Positions 34,833 to 46,303 of a stretch of 64,000 nucleotides of DNA are shown one piece after another. Position 1 is the first letter of the stretch, and every line of letters starts with the position of its first letter. Origin of the DNA: Anagrus nilaparvatae. Lineage: Eukaryota > Arthropoda > Insecta > Hymenoptera > Mymaridae. The notes under the pieces were generated by a model. That model was not told the origin of the DNA, did no database searches, and saw only the letters and a program-made list of their open reading frames with translations. The stretch is taken from NCBI GenBank assembly GCA_022575985.1, contig JAKSXM010000246.1, positions 12,790,001-12,854,000 of the forward strand, read 5' to 3'. Both the position numbers and the translations under genes were made by a program.

Positions 34833-35530
34833 ATGCTGCTAACTGAAATATTCTTAACTCTAATGTTTATATTATTTACTAAATTAAATAACACTCCAGT
34901 TTTTGGTAGCTCAAGAAAAACAGAAAAAATGAATTTGTTAATAAATATAGACATTTATTAGAAAAAAAATCATAATCGTAAATTGTTTTATTCTTTCAAC
35001 GATTTTGACAAGCCATTTTTATATACTTATTGTCCAGCTGGTAAGGATGAAGATTGTGAATTACAATAGTTTAAAAATTTTGATTTTAAATATTATTTAA
35101 ATTCAAGTCAATTATGTGTTAAAAGTATAAAACAAAAATATTTTGATCCTGAAGAAACTGAATTCAAATTGTTAGGGTCTAATTATTTAATTCCGGCAAC
35201 GTATCCAAAAAATAATTTAATATTCTCATTCATAGAACACTATTTAAATATTATAATATTTGACATGAATTTACCAGAGTGTAAGTTTGTAAAAGAATGT
35301 AATGTTAAAATTGATGACCCCTGGTATAAGAGTTGGAAACTAATGATGATTACAGGTGAACATAATTTTGACATTTTTCATGAAAATAAAGAGGTGGTGC
35401 GGGAATTTTTAAAAAATTATTCTCTTTAGATGGTGTAAAAGAAAACGAGGAGACACTTTTCTTACTGGATTTAAAATGGTTATTGGATATTGAATTAAAT
35501 TTACCAATTCCATCTAAAAATTCACGCCCA
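34833..35530 (+). pseudogene. Broken secreted-protein gene, family B copy 1
   Basis: The ATG at 34833 begins a hydrophobic signal-peptide-like stretch (MLLTEIFLTLMFILF). A frameshift occurs near 34930, then coding resumes with RKLFYSFNDFDKPFLY and a cysteine-containing segment. An in-frame TAG lies near 35069. The last part, 35169-35429, is open (GSNYLIPATYPKNNLIFSF ... DDPWYKSWKLMMITGEHNF) and ends at a stop before more decayed sequence. The same protein is recognisable at 61850-62444, also broken, and a more distant relative at 58472. I do not recognise the family. It looks like an extinct single-exon secreted gene. The upstream 270 bp is shared with 61585-61849, so a larger segment was duplicated. 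Confidence 0.6.
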
Positions 35531-35767
35531 TGACGCACACACGACCAAAAAAACTTGGGCATATTACGCCCATGCCGCGGCCAAAGTGTTAAATAAAATA
35601 ATGTATTGAAAATAAGAATAAAAGAATATAATATTAAATAACTAGGTGGGAATTATGTATATTATCGAGTTGTGTGAAGTTGGTCGCACGAGGCGTCAAC
35701 CGAGTGTGAGTAAACACAACGAGATATATATATACGTAATTTCCACCGAGTCCTTTACGTTATTTTA

Positions 35768-36165
35768 TACTTCACCTTGTAAAATAATTAGTGTCTGGTA
35801 CTTTAATTAAAAAAATATTTACGATAAAATCATAATTATATCATATAACATCTTAAATATTTTTTCGCTATGACTTGAATATAACTGTGATCAGCTCCGA
35901 TATCTCAGAAAAGGTTAGTATTTATTTTTAATATTGACAGCGGCGACACATAATTTTTAGCTTTGCGCATGCGTTATTCATAACTGTGAGTATAAAATTT
36001 TTGGATTTTCTTCGTTTCTCAATAAAAGCATCTAAATCGTGCTTATTCAACTTTATTTCTCCTAGAACAGTTATGAGCGTACGGATCGCGTAAATACAAA
36101 ATTAAGATGTGAATTGCCATCTATGCGCGGGATAGTTAGACACTAATTATATGCAAGGTGAAGTA
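35768..36165. mobile_element. TIR element, TACTTCACCTTG ends, TA duplication
   Basis: TACTTCACCTTG at the left and CAAGGTGAAGTA at the right are flanked by TA. A second inverted match ('aattagtgtct' / 'agacactaatt') lies inside each end. Non-coding. The preceding 35535-35767 has a CG-containing patch but no identified gene. Confidence 0.65.
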
Positions 36166-36539
36166 TAAAGAAAATTATTAAATAGGTTAGAAAGAAAATT
36201 ATTTTTAAAAAAATTTTTTATTTAATTTCTTATAAATTTAAAATTTATTTTTGACTAATACTGATTATCAGTGTCACCGTACATATTATGACAGAGAAGG
36301 GGAAGCTCTTCTATGTCAGGAGAAGGGTTCTTGGTTGAACGGAGTTGGGCGATAGATGGACCAGTGGGACTGCAACTCTGATCGAGAGCAGTCGATGTAT
36401 ATTAATAATTAAATAAATATACCAAGTTCGTTAAACAACTTATATGATTTTCTCTATCTTGCAATTTATACGTCTAATCTTTTACAAAAATTTATAAAAT
36501 TAACTGGATAGTTATTTTTATTAAAAATTTCTTAATTAA

Positions 36540-37330
36540 CTTTAAAGTTTCATTATGAATTTTAGAATAAGACAATAATATGGCCTTGTCAACAATAGTA
36601 TAAATCATGCCTATTGTTTGATATTTGGTGTAACCGGAATTAAAATTTAGAAATCTACCAGAAAAATTAGATTTTCTATACCAGTTGTGAATAATACTAT
36701 TATTTTCCGTAATTAATTTTAAATCTGAAAAATTTATTTAATTATCTATTTCAGTTTCAAGTTTAAGTTGCAATCTGGAATGGTAAGAATTAAAAGTATC
36801 AAGTATTTTTTGTACTTTATCAATAGTTCCACATGTTATAATATCATTTACATATCTATGATAAAATGCAGGTTTCAAATCTAGTATATTTAAACAATGA
36901 GTTTCCAAATCATCAAGTATTATGTCAGCAAAAATGCGGAAACAGAACTACCCATCGGGCAACCATATATTTGTCTATAAAATTTATTATTAAATTAGAA
37001 AAAAATGAGATAATAGTGAACATATAAATCTGATTTAAATATTTTTTCAATACTATTTTTAAATAAATCAATGGGAAAATTGATAAATGGAAACTTCAGA
37101 AATTTTTGTAATAAAATGTTGGCTATTTTTACTATAAGAAATAGATATCTTAATACTTGTAGTTAATAAGGTACTGAAAAATTTTGCTAAAAAATGTGTG
37201 GGAGTATTAATAGTAGACAAAACAGGTCTTAATTTATAGGGTATTATCCCAATATAGATGGATCTATCTAAATCAACTGTGGAATTGCCTTTATTAGCAT
37301 AAGGTAAAAAATATGTTATGATCAATATTT
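36540..37330 (-). pseudogene. Penelope-like reverse transcriptase relic
   Basis: Minus-strand translation gives IIPYKLRPVLSTINTPTHFL (typical before RT motif A in PLEs), then KFYRQIYGCPMGSSVSA (motif B), then after a frameshift FYHRYVNDII (motif C, with N for the first catalytic D) and NWYRKSNFSGRFL. Several stops and frameshifts, and the missing GIY-YIG part, show it is dead. It is a different copy from the one at 22270, with similar motif order. Confidence 0.75.
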
Positions 37331-37801
37331 TAAATTTTTTAATAAATATTTTTTTTTTTTAATTTTCTAGTAAAATTAATAACATTCTTAATAAGGCAGC
37401 CGTGCGGGCACTAAGATGATTATCAATAACTATCGCTAATCAAAACGATGAAAATTATAACATATAAAATTATATTGACATCCACCATTCACCTATCTTA
37501 CGAAGAATAAGGCTTTTAGAGTTAAGGTTGAGAAATGTCAAAAAAGGAATTAAGTGGTTCAATTGATATCCACCACTGACCTATCTTTAGAAGAATACGG
37601 TTTACTGAGTTAGGTTGAGAAATATTAAAAAGCAAAGTAAACATATTTGTGTTAAACATGAAATTTAAGTAAGTAAGCCATATCGCAAAATGTTGAGAGA
37701 AAGTTATTTAGATAATTTTTTTTTTTTTTTAATGACAAAATTTACCAAGTTTTTATGAAAATTTAAAAATATTTAATTATTTAATGAATGTCAAAATTTA
37801 A

Positions 37802-38524
37802 GGACGCTCTGTCCACCACTGGTTGTTTTTTGCGCAGCATATTTGTGACTAAAATATTTTAACCATATCTTTATTTATAATAATTTTTTAATGAAAGAAT
37901 CAATGCTTTTCAGTATTTAGTACAAGAATATAAAAAAAAAAATTTTTAATGTTTATTTGTTTAAACAAATATGACCTGTTAAATTTTTGAAATTTTTGGG
38001 TCATAAAAGCCTGAGTTCCCAGATCTGGGCTACTTGGATCAAAATTCTGCTTGGTTCATATTGAAGATCATTCAATTCTAGGTGGAGGTATCGTGGGAAA
38101 ATTTTCGCTAAACCTTTTCAGTAATGAGTGTAATACCTATTTGTTTATAAATTTTAGAGCATTTTTAACTTTTTTTTTATAAACAAATAGCTGTAACTCA
38201 TTACTGAAGAGGTTTAGCGAAAAATTTCCCACGATACCTCCACCTAGAATTGAATGATCTTCAATATGAGCCAAGCAGAATTTTGATCCAAGTAGCCCAG
38301 ATCTGAGAACTCAGGCTTTTATGACCCAAAAATTTCAAAAATTTAACAGGTCGTATTTGTTTAAACAAATAAACATTTGTAATTTTTTTTTTTTATATTC
38401 TTGTACTAAATACTGAAAAGTATTGATTCTTCCATTAAAAACTTATTATAAATAAATATAAAGTTCAAATATTTTAGTTACAAATATACTTCGCAAAAAA
38501 CACCCAGTGGTGGACAGAGCGCCC
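37802..38524. mobile_element. Foldback TIR element, TTAA duplication
   Basis: The ends are GGACGCTCTGTCCACCAC and GTGGTGGACAGAGCGCCC, with TTAA at 37798-37801 and 38525-38528. Long arms of about 330 bp match almost to the centre near 38160. The end is similar to that of 20197-20981. Non-coding. Confidence 0.85.
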
Positions 38525-38529
38525 TTAAG

Positions 38530-40574
38530 CTAAGAAAGTTAAAGCTTGCTTCCCGACAACAATGATATACGTTATAGATTTTTAAATTAAACATTATGAG
38601 TAATATATTTATAAAAAAGTAAGATAGTAAATAATAAAAATCTCACATAACTTTAAACGCATTCCTCATGAAAAAGAAAATTATATCTTGATTGATGAGA
38701 TCTGCAAATGATGTCCAGGTACTCCAACCGTTCGACAAGACAGCCCGATCAGCTACAACTTATGATAGGCCTCTTGACGTCCAGCATTTAATTTACAGAC
38801 CTAGGCAACATCAATTAATTAGTAATATGGCCAAGATATAAAACTAAAACTAAATTACAAGTACAATACGGAACAGTACTAGACTCTAAATAAAGCTAAA
38901 ATCTATTTTTTATTAAGAAAGGAGTTAGTGAACTTTCCCGCTGAAGACAATCCTGCAATGAGTTTACTTTAAAAACCTTGGAGACACCTGAAAAATCGGG
39001 AAAATTAATGGAAAATTTTAAATGCGAAATTTTATAAAATTTTGGTTGGGTATTAGTCTTTATAACAAATAATCATTACTTTTCGTTTTCCAGAATATTC
39101 CATAAAAAAATTTTTTTTTTGAATTTTTAAATACTAAAAAGACTGTAAATATTAAATATCCTTAAAAAACTGTTTACCAACAAAAAGTACATGGCAAAAC
39201 ACAATTTTTAAAGCAAATTAAAAGAAAAGAAATTCACATTTAAAGTTTTCTATTAGTTTTCCCGATTTTCCGTCTTTCAAATAACTGTTGGCAGCAGGAA
39301 ATTTGTTAACCCCTTTTTTTTAAGCATCAAGGACGCAAAAGTTTTCAAGCATAAATGGGCTTTTAAAAAGTCATATGCCAGACACCAAACTGAAGCTGCC
39401 CTGAAAATTTTTATGCTTACCTTATCAAGTATATAAATATTACTTCTGCAGTATACATATTATATACTGTAAATTTTGTCTTATCTTGTTCTAAATTTGT
39501 ATTTATTTTACTCAATAAATATTAAAATATGTGCTTAAAAATTCTCAAGGTCTTGAAATCCATTTTTTTCAGATTAAATTTTAGAAATGTATTGGATGAA
39601 TTATATATTTTTAGAGTAAATATAAAATTTTATTTAAACACCTGCAAAAAAAATGAAAGTAATAATAATAATAATAAAATAAAAATACCTGCTTTCAAGA
39701 ATTAAATTTCAAAGGTTATTTATGAAAATCAGTTTTTTAAACATAACACTATATTTAATCAATTATAAAAAAATTAAAAATATATATGTTTTTGAAAGCA
39801 GAAAAAATGTTAATTAACTTCTTATTTATAAAAATAGGGGAGTCTACCCGTAAACTAAACATTTTGATCTTATATTTAATATACTATTTAATGTACTATT
39901 TTCTAGAAAATAGTGTTAGAAAATGTGTAAGAAAATTAGAATAGAATTCCCGGTAGACTTTTCGTATCTTTAATTGCATATGTAACTCTTTTATTGTTCG
40001 CTCATTAACCAAATACTAGGATATTTTCATATAATGCAAGTTGAAAATTGCATCATGGATCAAGAAAGCTCTTTACAGTGCTTACTAGGCGTTCGATAAA
40101 CGGTTATAAATGTTGATCCTGGTTGATCACATAGTTTTTATCAGATATAAAAAGATTTTAGCATTGAGCTTAGAAAAAACATATGACCACGGATTTAGGA
40201 AGAGGTTTTTCCTAAAATTATTTTATTAAAATAAGATGCATTACAAATTACTAAAAATGAAATATAAAAATCCACATCATTTATTTTGATAGTCAAAGAA
40301 AATGAAATTTATGGCTTATAATCATGATGATTCATGACTACGATAAGACTTTTTATTTTAAAAAAAAAATTATAACATAAAAGCAAAAGACTGTAACGAG
40401 TCTGGATAGATTCTGTCGAGAATTTCTGGGACCAACTTTTCTGCCAAAGTACGATTCATTTGCAAGATTATGACTCACATTTTTGTATTCTTCAGAAAAT
40501 TTTATCATTTTAAATAAATTTTGAAAAGTTGTACAAAAAAAACAAAATGGAATTTTTTAAATCATATTTCATTT

Positions 40575-40616
<42 letters not shown>

Positions 40617-40980
40617 CTAAAAAAAAGTTGACTTTAGAAAAAATTTTACCAGGGTATATAAAAGTGGGTCCGAGAAATTCCTCCAAGTAATGTTTTTTCT
40701 TCAGGATTTTACTTTACGCTTTTCAATTACTTCACGTAACGTAAAGCTAAAATCTCCTGAATTATAAATAATGCATTTCGTAACCCAAATCTAAATGCGA
40801 ATCATATTGAAACTAGCATGAGTCAATAAGCAAAAATCTGTTGGCTTAGATCTTTCTTTACATCATTCGATAATGTTCATAATATATTTTGATCGCTATT
40901 TTAACTTTTTCAAAATTTTTACAAGAATATCTTACAAAAAAACAAAATTTAACTTCTAACCCTCTCATGGGAATAAAGCC
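38530..40980. other. Region without recognised genes; poly-T tract
   Basis: A/T-rich DNA. It includes a 39-base T run at 40578-40616 and a short AAT microsatellite near 39660. No open frame with recognisable content was found on either strand. Confidence 0.5.
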
Positions 40981-41161
40981 ACAAAACTCCTCTGTGTGAA
41001 TTGGACCTGTATTAGTAAGCGCTGCGTATTTCAGAAAGCGCTACGTATGTATAATCTGAATAATGTTAATATATTCAAGGTATTATTTTTAAATATTGAT
41101 ACGATTTTTGAATTTGTTTTTAATAAAATTTATACAAACATTATCTTATTTAGATGGTATT

Positions 41162-42770
41162 GGACGCGGTATTGCACAAGCTGTTGACGTTTTTGCTTCA
41201 GTTTGATTTCAGTAAGGCATTTGATCCTATCTCGCCTTCTAAACTTCTCATAAAGTTAAGAGATATGGGATTTTCTCGAACGGCCTTACTGTAGATCAAA
41301 TCCTATCCTCAAGATAGGCAGCTCAAGGTTGCTTCTAAATCATCTCGTATTTGGTACCAACCTTGGTGTCCCTCAAGGATCAATGCTTGGTCTATTGATT
41401 TTTTGCCTTTACATCAATGATCTACAAAATCATCTCCCTAGATACGTCTATCTAGATGTATGCAAAACACTGAAATCTAGTCTAAAACGCTTAAATAATT
41501 CTGGGCTAAGGTACATATTTAGTGTTAGAACGGATGAGCATATCACCCCTTACAGGAAATAACTCAATTGGTTTTGTATTGAATCGTGCAGTGATAGACA
41601 GAACGGTAATGTTATAAATTAGGATCTATCGGCAATTGAATGACTGACGTCTGCAATTGAACGTTACGATGCGCAGAAGTCAATTCCTGTGACAAAAAAT
41701 GAGACAAATTGAGAAACTTATTTTACCAACTGCATAAATTCTTCTGGAATATTCCATATAAAAACAAGATTAATTAATATTTCTAAAGAACAAACAGAGA
41801 TATTTATCATTGTCTTATCGATTAAATAAGAGCAATAAGTATAAAAGACAAAATTTTTAAAATAATTCAAAACAGTACTTATTTTTTTTCGTGAAAGCAG
41901 GTAAGAGTTAAAAAATAATCTTTGAAATTAATTATTTTCCTTAATTTTAAACTTTAGTTTTTCATCCTTAAAAAGGAACTTTTTTTTGACTGAAATTTTA
42001 AACCTAAATAATTACATATCATAATTTATTGGTTATTTGCACTTGAGAGTTAATTGTACCGAATATTTTTTTTTGTCCTGATCTTTTATTTGATAGTAAC
42101 CCATATGATAATATTTGTAATTAATTATTTTATTATCTTTTATTAATTATTATATCCAATTCCATATAATTTTCAAAAATATGTTATTTTACCCTTCATT
42201 GAGAAACACTGTCAAAAATAGACAGCGTTTTTTTTTCACAGTTACAATTTAATTAACCAAATAGCGTACTTTATGGTATTCGGATCATTAAACCCTGCAC
42301 CTCTCAATCTTTCCGTAAATGTCTAGTTGAGTCACTAGTGATGCCATTACTGGACTATTCCAGTGCCGTCTACTAAGATATTTCTAAACAGTTGGGTGAC
42401 CAGCTTCAGAGACTCTTTAGTTAAAGTATTAGATTTATTATTGTTTTAAAATGGTAAGCACATATCACACGCTACAGGAGAAGACTGAACTGGATGCAAA
42501 TATCTACGCGTATGGACTATTTTGCATCGTTGACTATGTATAAAATAATATATGTATGAAACAACAATCTTTCCTTTTACCACTACTCAAATCATACAAA
42601 AGAGATAGACCATCTCGTGGATCTTGTAAAGACTTAGATATACCTATTATCTATCCAAGTCAAATATGCAAAATTCCGGAATAAAATTCCTCCGTCCATA
42701 CCCGATCTCCCCTCATTCACACAATTCAAGAAAGGTATTAAAACATATTTATTCAGTTTGGATAATATTT
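41162..42770 (+). pseudogene. LINE relic, reverse transcriptase and C-terminal fragments
   Basis: 41162-41290 encodes LLQFDFSKAFDPISP and KLRDMGFSRTALL, as in the LINE at 12680. 41329-41562 encodes NLGVPQGSMLGLLIFCLYIN and then jumps to a C-terminal KRLNNSGLRYIFSVRTDEHI. The part with the YADD box between them has been deleted. A further piece at about 42300-42770 encodes LVMPLLDYSSAVY and then YAKFRNKIPPSIPDL, FTQFKKGIKTYLF. Stops are frequent. It is an old, rearranged copy of the same Jockey/CR1-type LINE group. 41570-42290 between the pieces has no recognisable feature. Confidence 0.75.
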
Positions 42771-43245
42771 GATTATTCACTTTATTATATTTTATTAATT
42801 TACTGGCTTTATATTGTTTACTATTATTTTAATTATTACTATTGACTTGTTATTTACTTATAATTTTATTGACGTTATCGGGTTGATGAGGTAGAAGAGT
42901 TATTGATAAATTAATTTTGATGTTATTATAAAAATTTAAATTTTTATTCATCCACTCTGTAATTAAATTTTGCATCGATTAAAAAAAAAAAATAAGTAAA
43001 TAGCTCAAAATTCCATCTCATTTTAAAATTAATTAATTAATAATTATTTATTTTTTAACAGTAATTTTTATCATTTTTTTAATATTTATACAGTTGTTTG
43101 AACAAATTTTATATTAAAAAAATAACAAAATATTTAATAAATAATTGTTATTTTGTGTACAGTTATTCATAGGTAAATTTTATCATCATGTTTATTTATA
43201 TTATAATTACTTTATATCAATTTTATAATTATATGTTATAGTTAT

Positions 43246-43278
43246 TGAAAAGGCCTATAATAAAATAGGCGAAACGTC
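43246..43278 (+). other. Hammerhead-like hairpin with GAAACGTC
   Basis: TTGAAAA is followed by the stem GCCTAT / ATAGGC (43253-43258 and 43265-43270) and GAAACGTC. The layout is that of a PLE-type hammerhead, but the core CTGANGA is altered, so it is probably inactive. Confidence 0.4.
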
Positions 43279-43279
43279 T

Positions 43280-44820
43280 AACAAAAATAAAAAGAACCTT
43301 CTAAAGTTTCTTTTCATATAGCCCAGTACTGGTCATTAAAAAAGATAAAACAAGAAAATATTTAATATTTATTTTACATAATATTTTAATATTATAATAT
43401 TATAATATTACATTTATTTTACACTATAAATGATATAACATTCAAAATAAATTTACTACTATTTTAATGGTCGTTTTACCTAAATATGTAGAATTTTTAG
43501 CTGATTTTCAAGGTAGGTTTGTGAAATCAGGGATCGAAACATTGGAATCAATTTTATTTTTTTTCTGTGCAGGATAGTTCTATGCAGGATATCTTGAGAT
43601 AGGATATTCTAAAAAATAACCAAAAAAAATTGATAATAGTTCAAACATGTACTTTCGGGATACCGTCGAGTTTTTTAAAAAAAATTAATTAGGAACAAAA
43701 TGGCGGCTACAAAAAGTTAAAAGGAAAAAAAAGCCTATAATTTTTGGTTAAAACCAGCTGTAAAAACTTTTTGAGAATATAATAAAATAACTCTACGACA
43801 TTCTGAAATTACTACATTTATCAAGTTGCTCAGTAAGTTTAAAGTAAATTGTTCGCAACTTTTCAAAAATGCTGTTTCAAGTAAAACGACTTTAAAGTTT
43901 TGAAATAATTTTTTTCGGTACTTTTAGTTATTAAATTATTTATTTTTTTTTATTCGTTAGTGAAATTTACAACAAAATATGTAAAAAATACCCTGCCAAC
44001 TAGCTGGCACTGAGGTTCCTCAAACAATGGGCTGTAATCTTAATTTACAACAAATATTATTGATTACAACCAGGCAATTATACATACATTTTTCGTTTTT
44101 AGTAGCTGGTAAAGTAGATTATTAAGATCATTTTTTATTAAAGTGAAAATTCTAGCGTCCATGGATTGGTCGCGCCGGCGTTAATGGATTTTAAATCATT
44201 TTTGCATAATTAAAAAGAGACAAATATAAAAAAAGCTAATTTTATTTTTTTTTATAAAATTTTATTTTATTAGAATATATAATTATCCCTTAATAATTAA
44301 AATATTGGGTAACATGATTTTTTTTGTTTTGTCAAAGAAATGGCTGGTAACGATACGAAAATTACAAATATTCGCTCAATTATTATAAAAAGATAGGAGC
44401 TTCTGAGTGTACTTCTTGCATTTGACCAATCTTCCGCAACAATGATAATAATAATAATAATAATAATTTGTAATAAAAAAAATAACCACATTAATTGCTT
44501 CAAGATTTTAACATTATTTATATTATTTCTATTAATCACAAAATAATAAATTATTTAATTCTATAAATTGTTTGATTCTTTAAAAAATGCCAATATAACT
44601 TTTAAATCTTAATTTTAAAATGCAAACATAACCATTTAATATTTTTAGGCTGTTTATTATTGTTTATAATTTCATTAAGCTGCATACATAAATAAACATA
44701 GCAACGAGCAAAATAATCCAAGGAAGTCAAAAAGAGGCAAGATTTCCATCACTCTTTCTTATGTGTTATAATTTATATCAAAATAAAAAAAAAAATTGTG
44801 ATCGGATACAAAAAATTACT
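43280..44820. other. Region without recognised genes; AAT microsatellite
   Basis: A/T-rich DNA. An ATA/AAT microsatellite lies at 44441-44468. No supportable gene on either strand. Confidence 0.5.
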
Positions 44821-44829
44821 ATAAACTAA

Positions 44830-46040
44830 ATTTCTAAAACTTGTACTCTCATTAAAATAAATTAGATGTGCCCAAAACGAAAAATAAATTTGGTGTTTTA
44901 TGTATTTTTTTGTGAAAAAAATTTTAGGAAAAAAATTTTCAAAAAATTAAGTATCAGATTGGAGATATCAAGTAAAAACCATACTTTCAAGTATAAGTAC
45001 TTTCATGGAAATGAATGAGGTATTACATCCAAATTAAAAAAAAAAAAAGTGGGTTGGAGATTATTTTAATAAAAAAATTTTTGAAAAATAAATTAGGTCT
45101 TAATTCGATAATGGTTTTGAAATATCACTAGTTAAATTATTTTCAGATATTAGTACTTTCATAGAATTAAATGAGGTATTACACCAAAAAAAAAAAAAAA
45201 TATTGCAGTTTTTTTTATTTTGCTTTTTTTTTAATTTTGACAAAAAAAATTTTGAAAAAATTAAGTATCAGATCCAAAAAATAACAATAAACAAGGTTCT
45301 TAAAACTAGTACATCCATGGAAATAAATTAGGTACTACGTCCAAAAAGAAAAAAAAAATTTGTATTTATTGTATTTTTTTGTGAAAAAAATTTTAGAAAA
45401 AAATTTTCAGAAAATTAAGTATCCGATTCGAGATATCATTTGAAAACTATACTTTCAAATATAAGTACTTTCATGGAAATAAATGTGGTATTACATCCAA
45501 ATTAAAAAAAAAGGGGGGGTTTGAGATTTTTTGATAAAAAAATTTTTGAAAAAAAAATTAGGTCTTAATTCGATAATGGTTTTGAAATATCACTAGTTAC
45601 AATATTTTCAGATATTAGTACTTTCATAGAATTAAATGAGGTATTACACCAAAAAAAAAAAAAAATATTGCAGTTTTTTTTATTTTTCTTTTTTTTTAAT
45701 TTTGACAAAAAAAATTTTGAAAAAATTAAGTATCAGATCCAAAAAATAACAATAAATAAAGTTCTTAAAACTAGTACTTCCATGGAAAAAATTAGGTACT
45801 ACGTCCAAAAAGAAAAAAAAAATTTTTATTTTTTGTATTTTTTTGTGAAAAATATTTTACAAAAAAAATTTTCAGAAAATTAAGTATCCGATTCGAGATA
45901 TCATGTAAAAACCATACTTTCAAATATAAGTACTTTCATGGAAATAAATGAGGTATTACATCCAAATCAAAAAAAAAAAAGTACCTCGAGCTTTTTTGGT
46001 GAAAAAATTTTTGAAAAAAAAATTAGGTCTTAATTCCATA
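44830..46040. repeat. Tandem repeat, period about 467 bp, about 2.6 copies
   Basis: The marker 'ataagtactttcatggaaat' recurs at about 44994, 45461 and 45926. Between markers the same order of A- and T-rich segments appears, including 'gtcttaattcgataatggtt' and 'aattaagtatcagatccaaa'. A short reversed relative is seen near 52900-53110. Confidence 0.75.
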
Positions 46041-46069
46041 ATGTTTGTGAAATATCACCGATTACATAC

Positions 46070-46250
46070 ATACGTACACACACACACACACACACATACA
46101 GACTTTTTTTAAAAACCGGTTTTTTAGCTTCCTGGGGTCCCAAAACGTGCTTATATGCCAAAAAATAGAAAATTAAATTTTCACCTAACACAATGGTTCC
46201 TCTTTGAGGAACCAAAAAAATTAAAATCATTTGGAGAAATAGAGAAATCT
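46070..46250. repeat. CA microsatellite within a dispersed repeat
   Basis: A CA tract lies at 46076-46096. The following sequence ('tagcttcctggggtcccaaaacgtgctta', then 'caatggttcctctttgagga') recurs at 57440-57600, where the CA tract is interrupted. Confidence 0.65.
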
Positions 46251-46303
46251 TAATTAGAAGGTGTAAAAACACAGTTTTTTAAATAAAATAAAAAATTTTT
46301 TTC

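Noticed and set aside
39841..39962. Possible small TIR element ('agtctaccc' / 'ggtagact')
   Set aside because: The matching ends are only about 9 bp and there is no clear target duplication.
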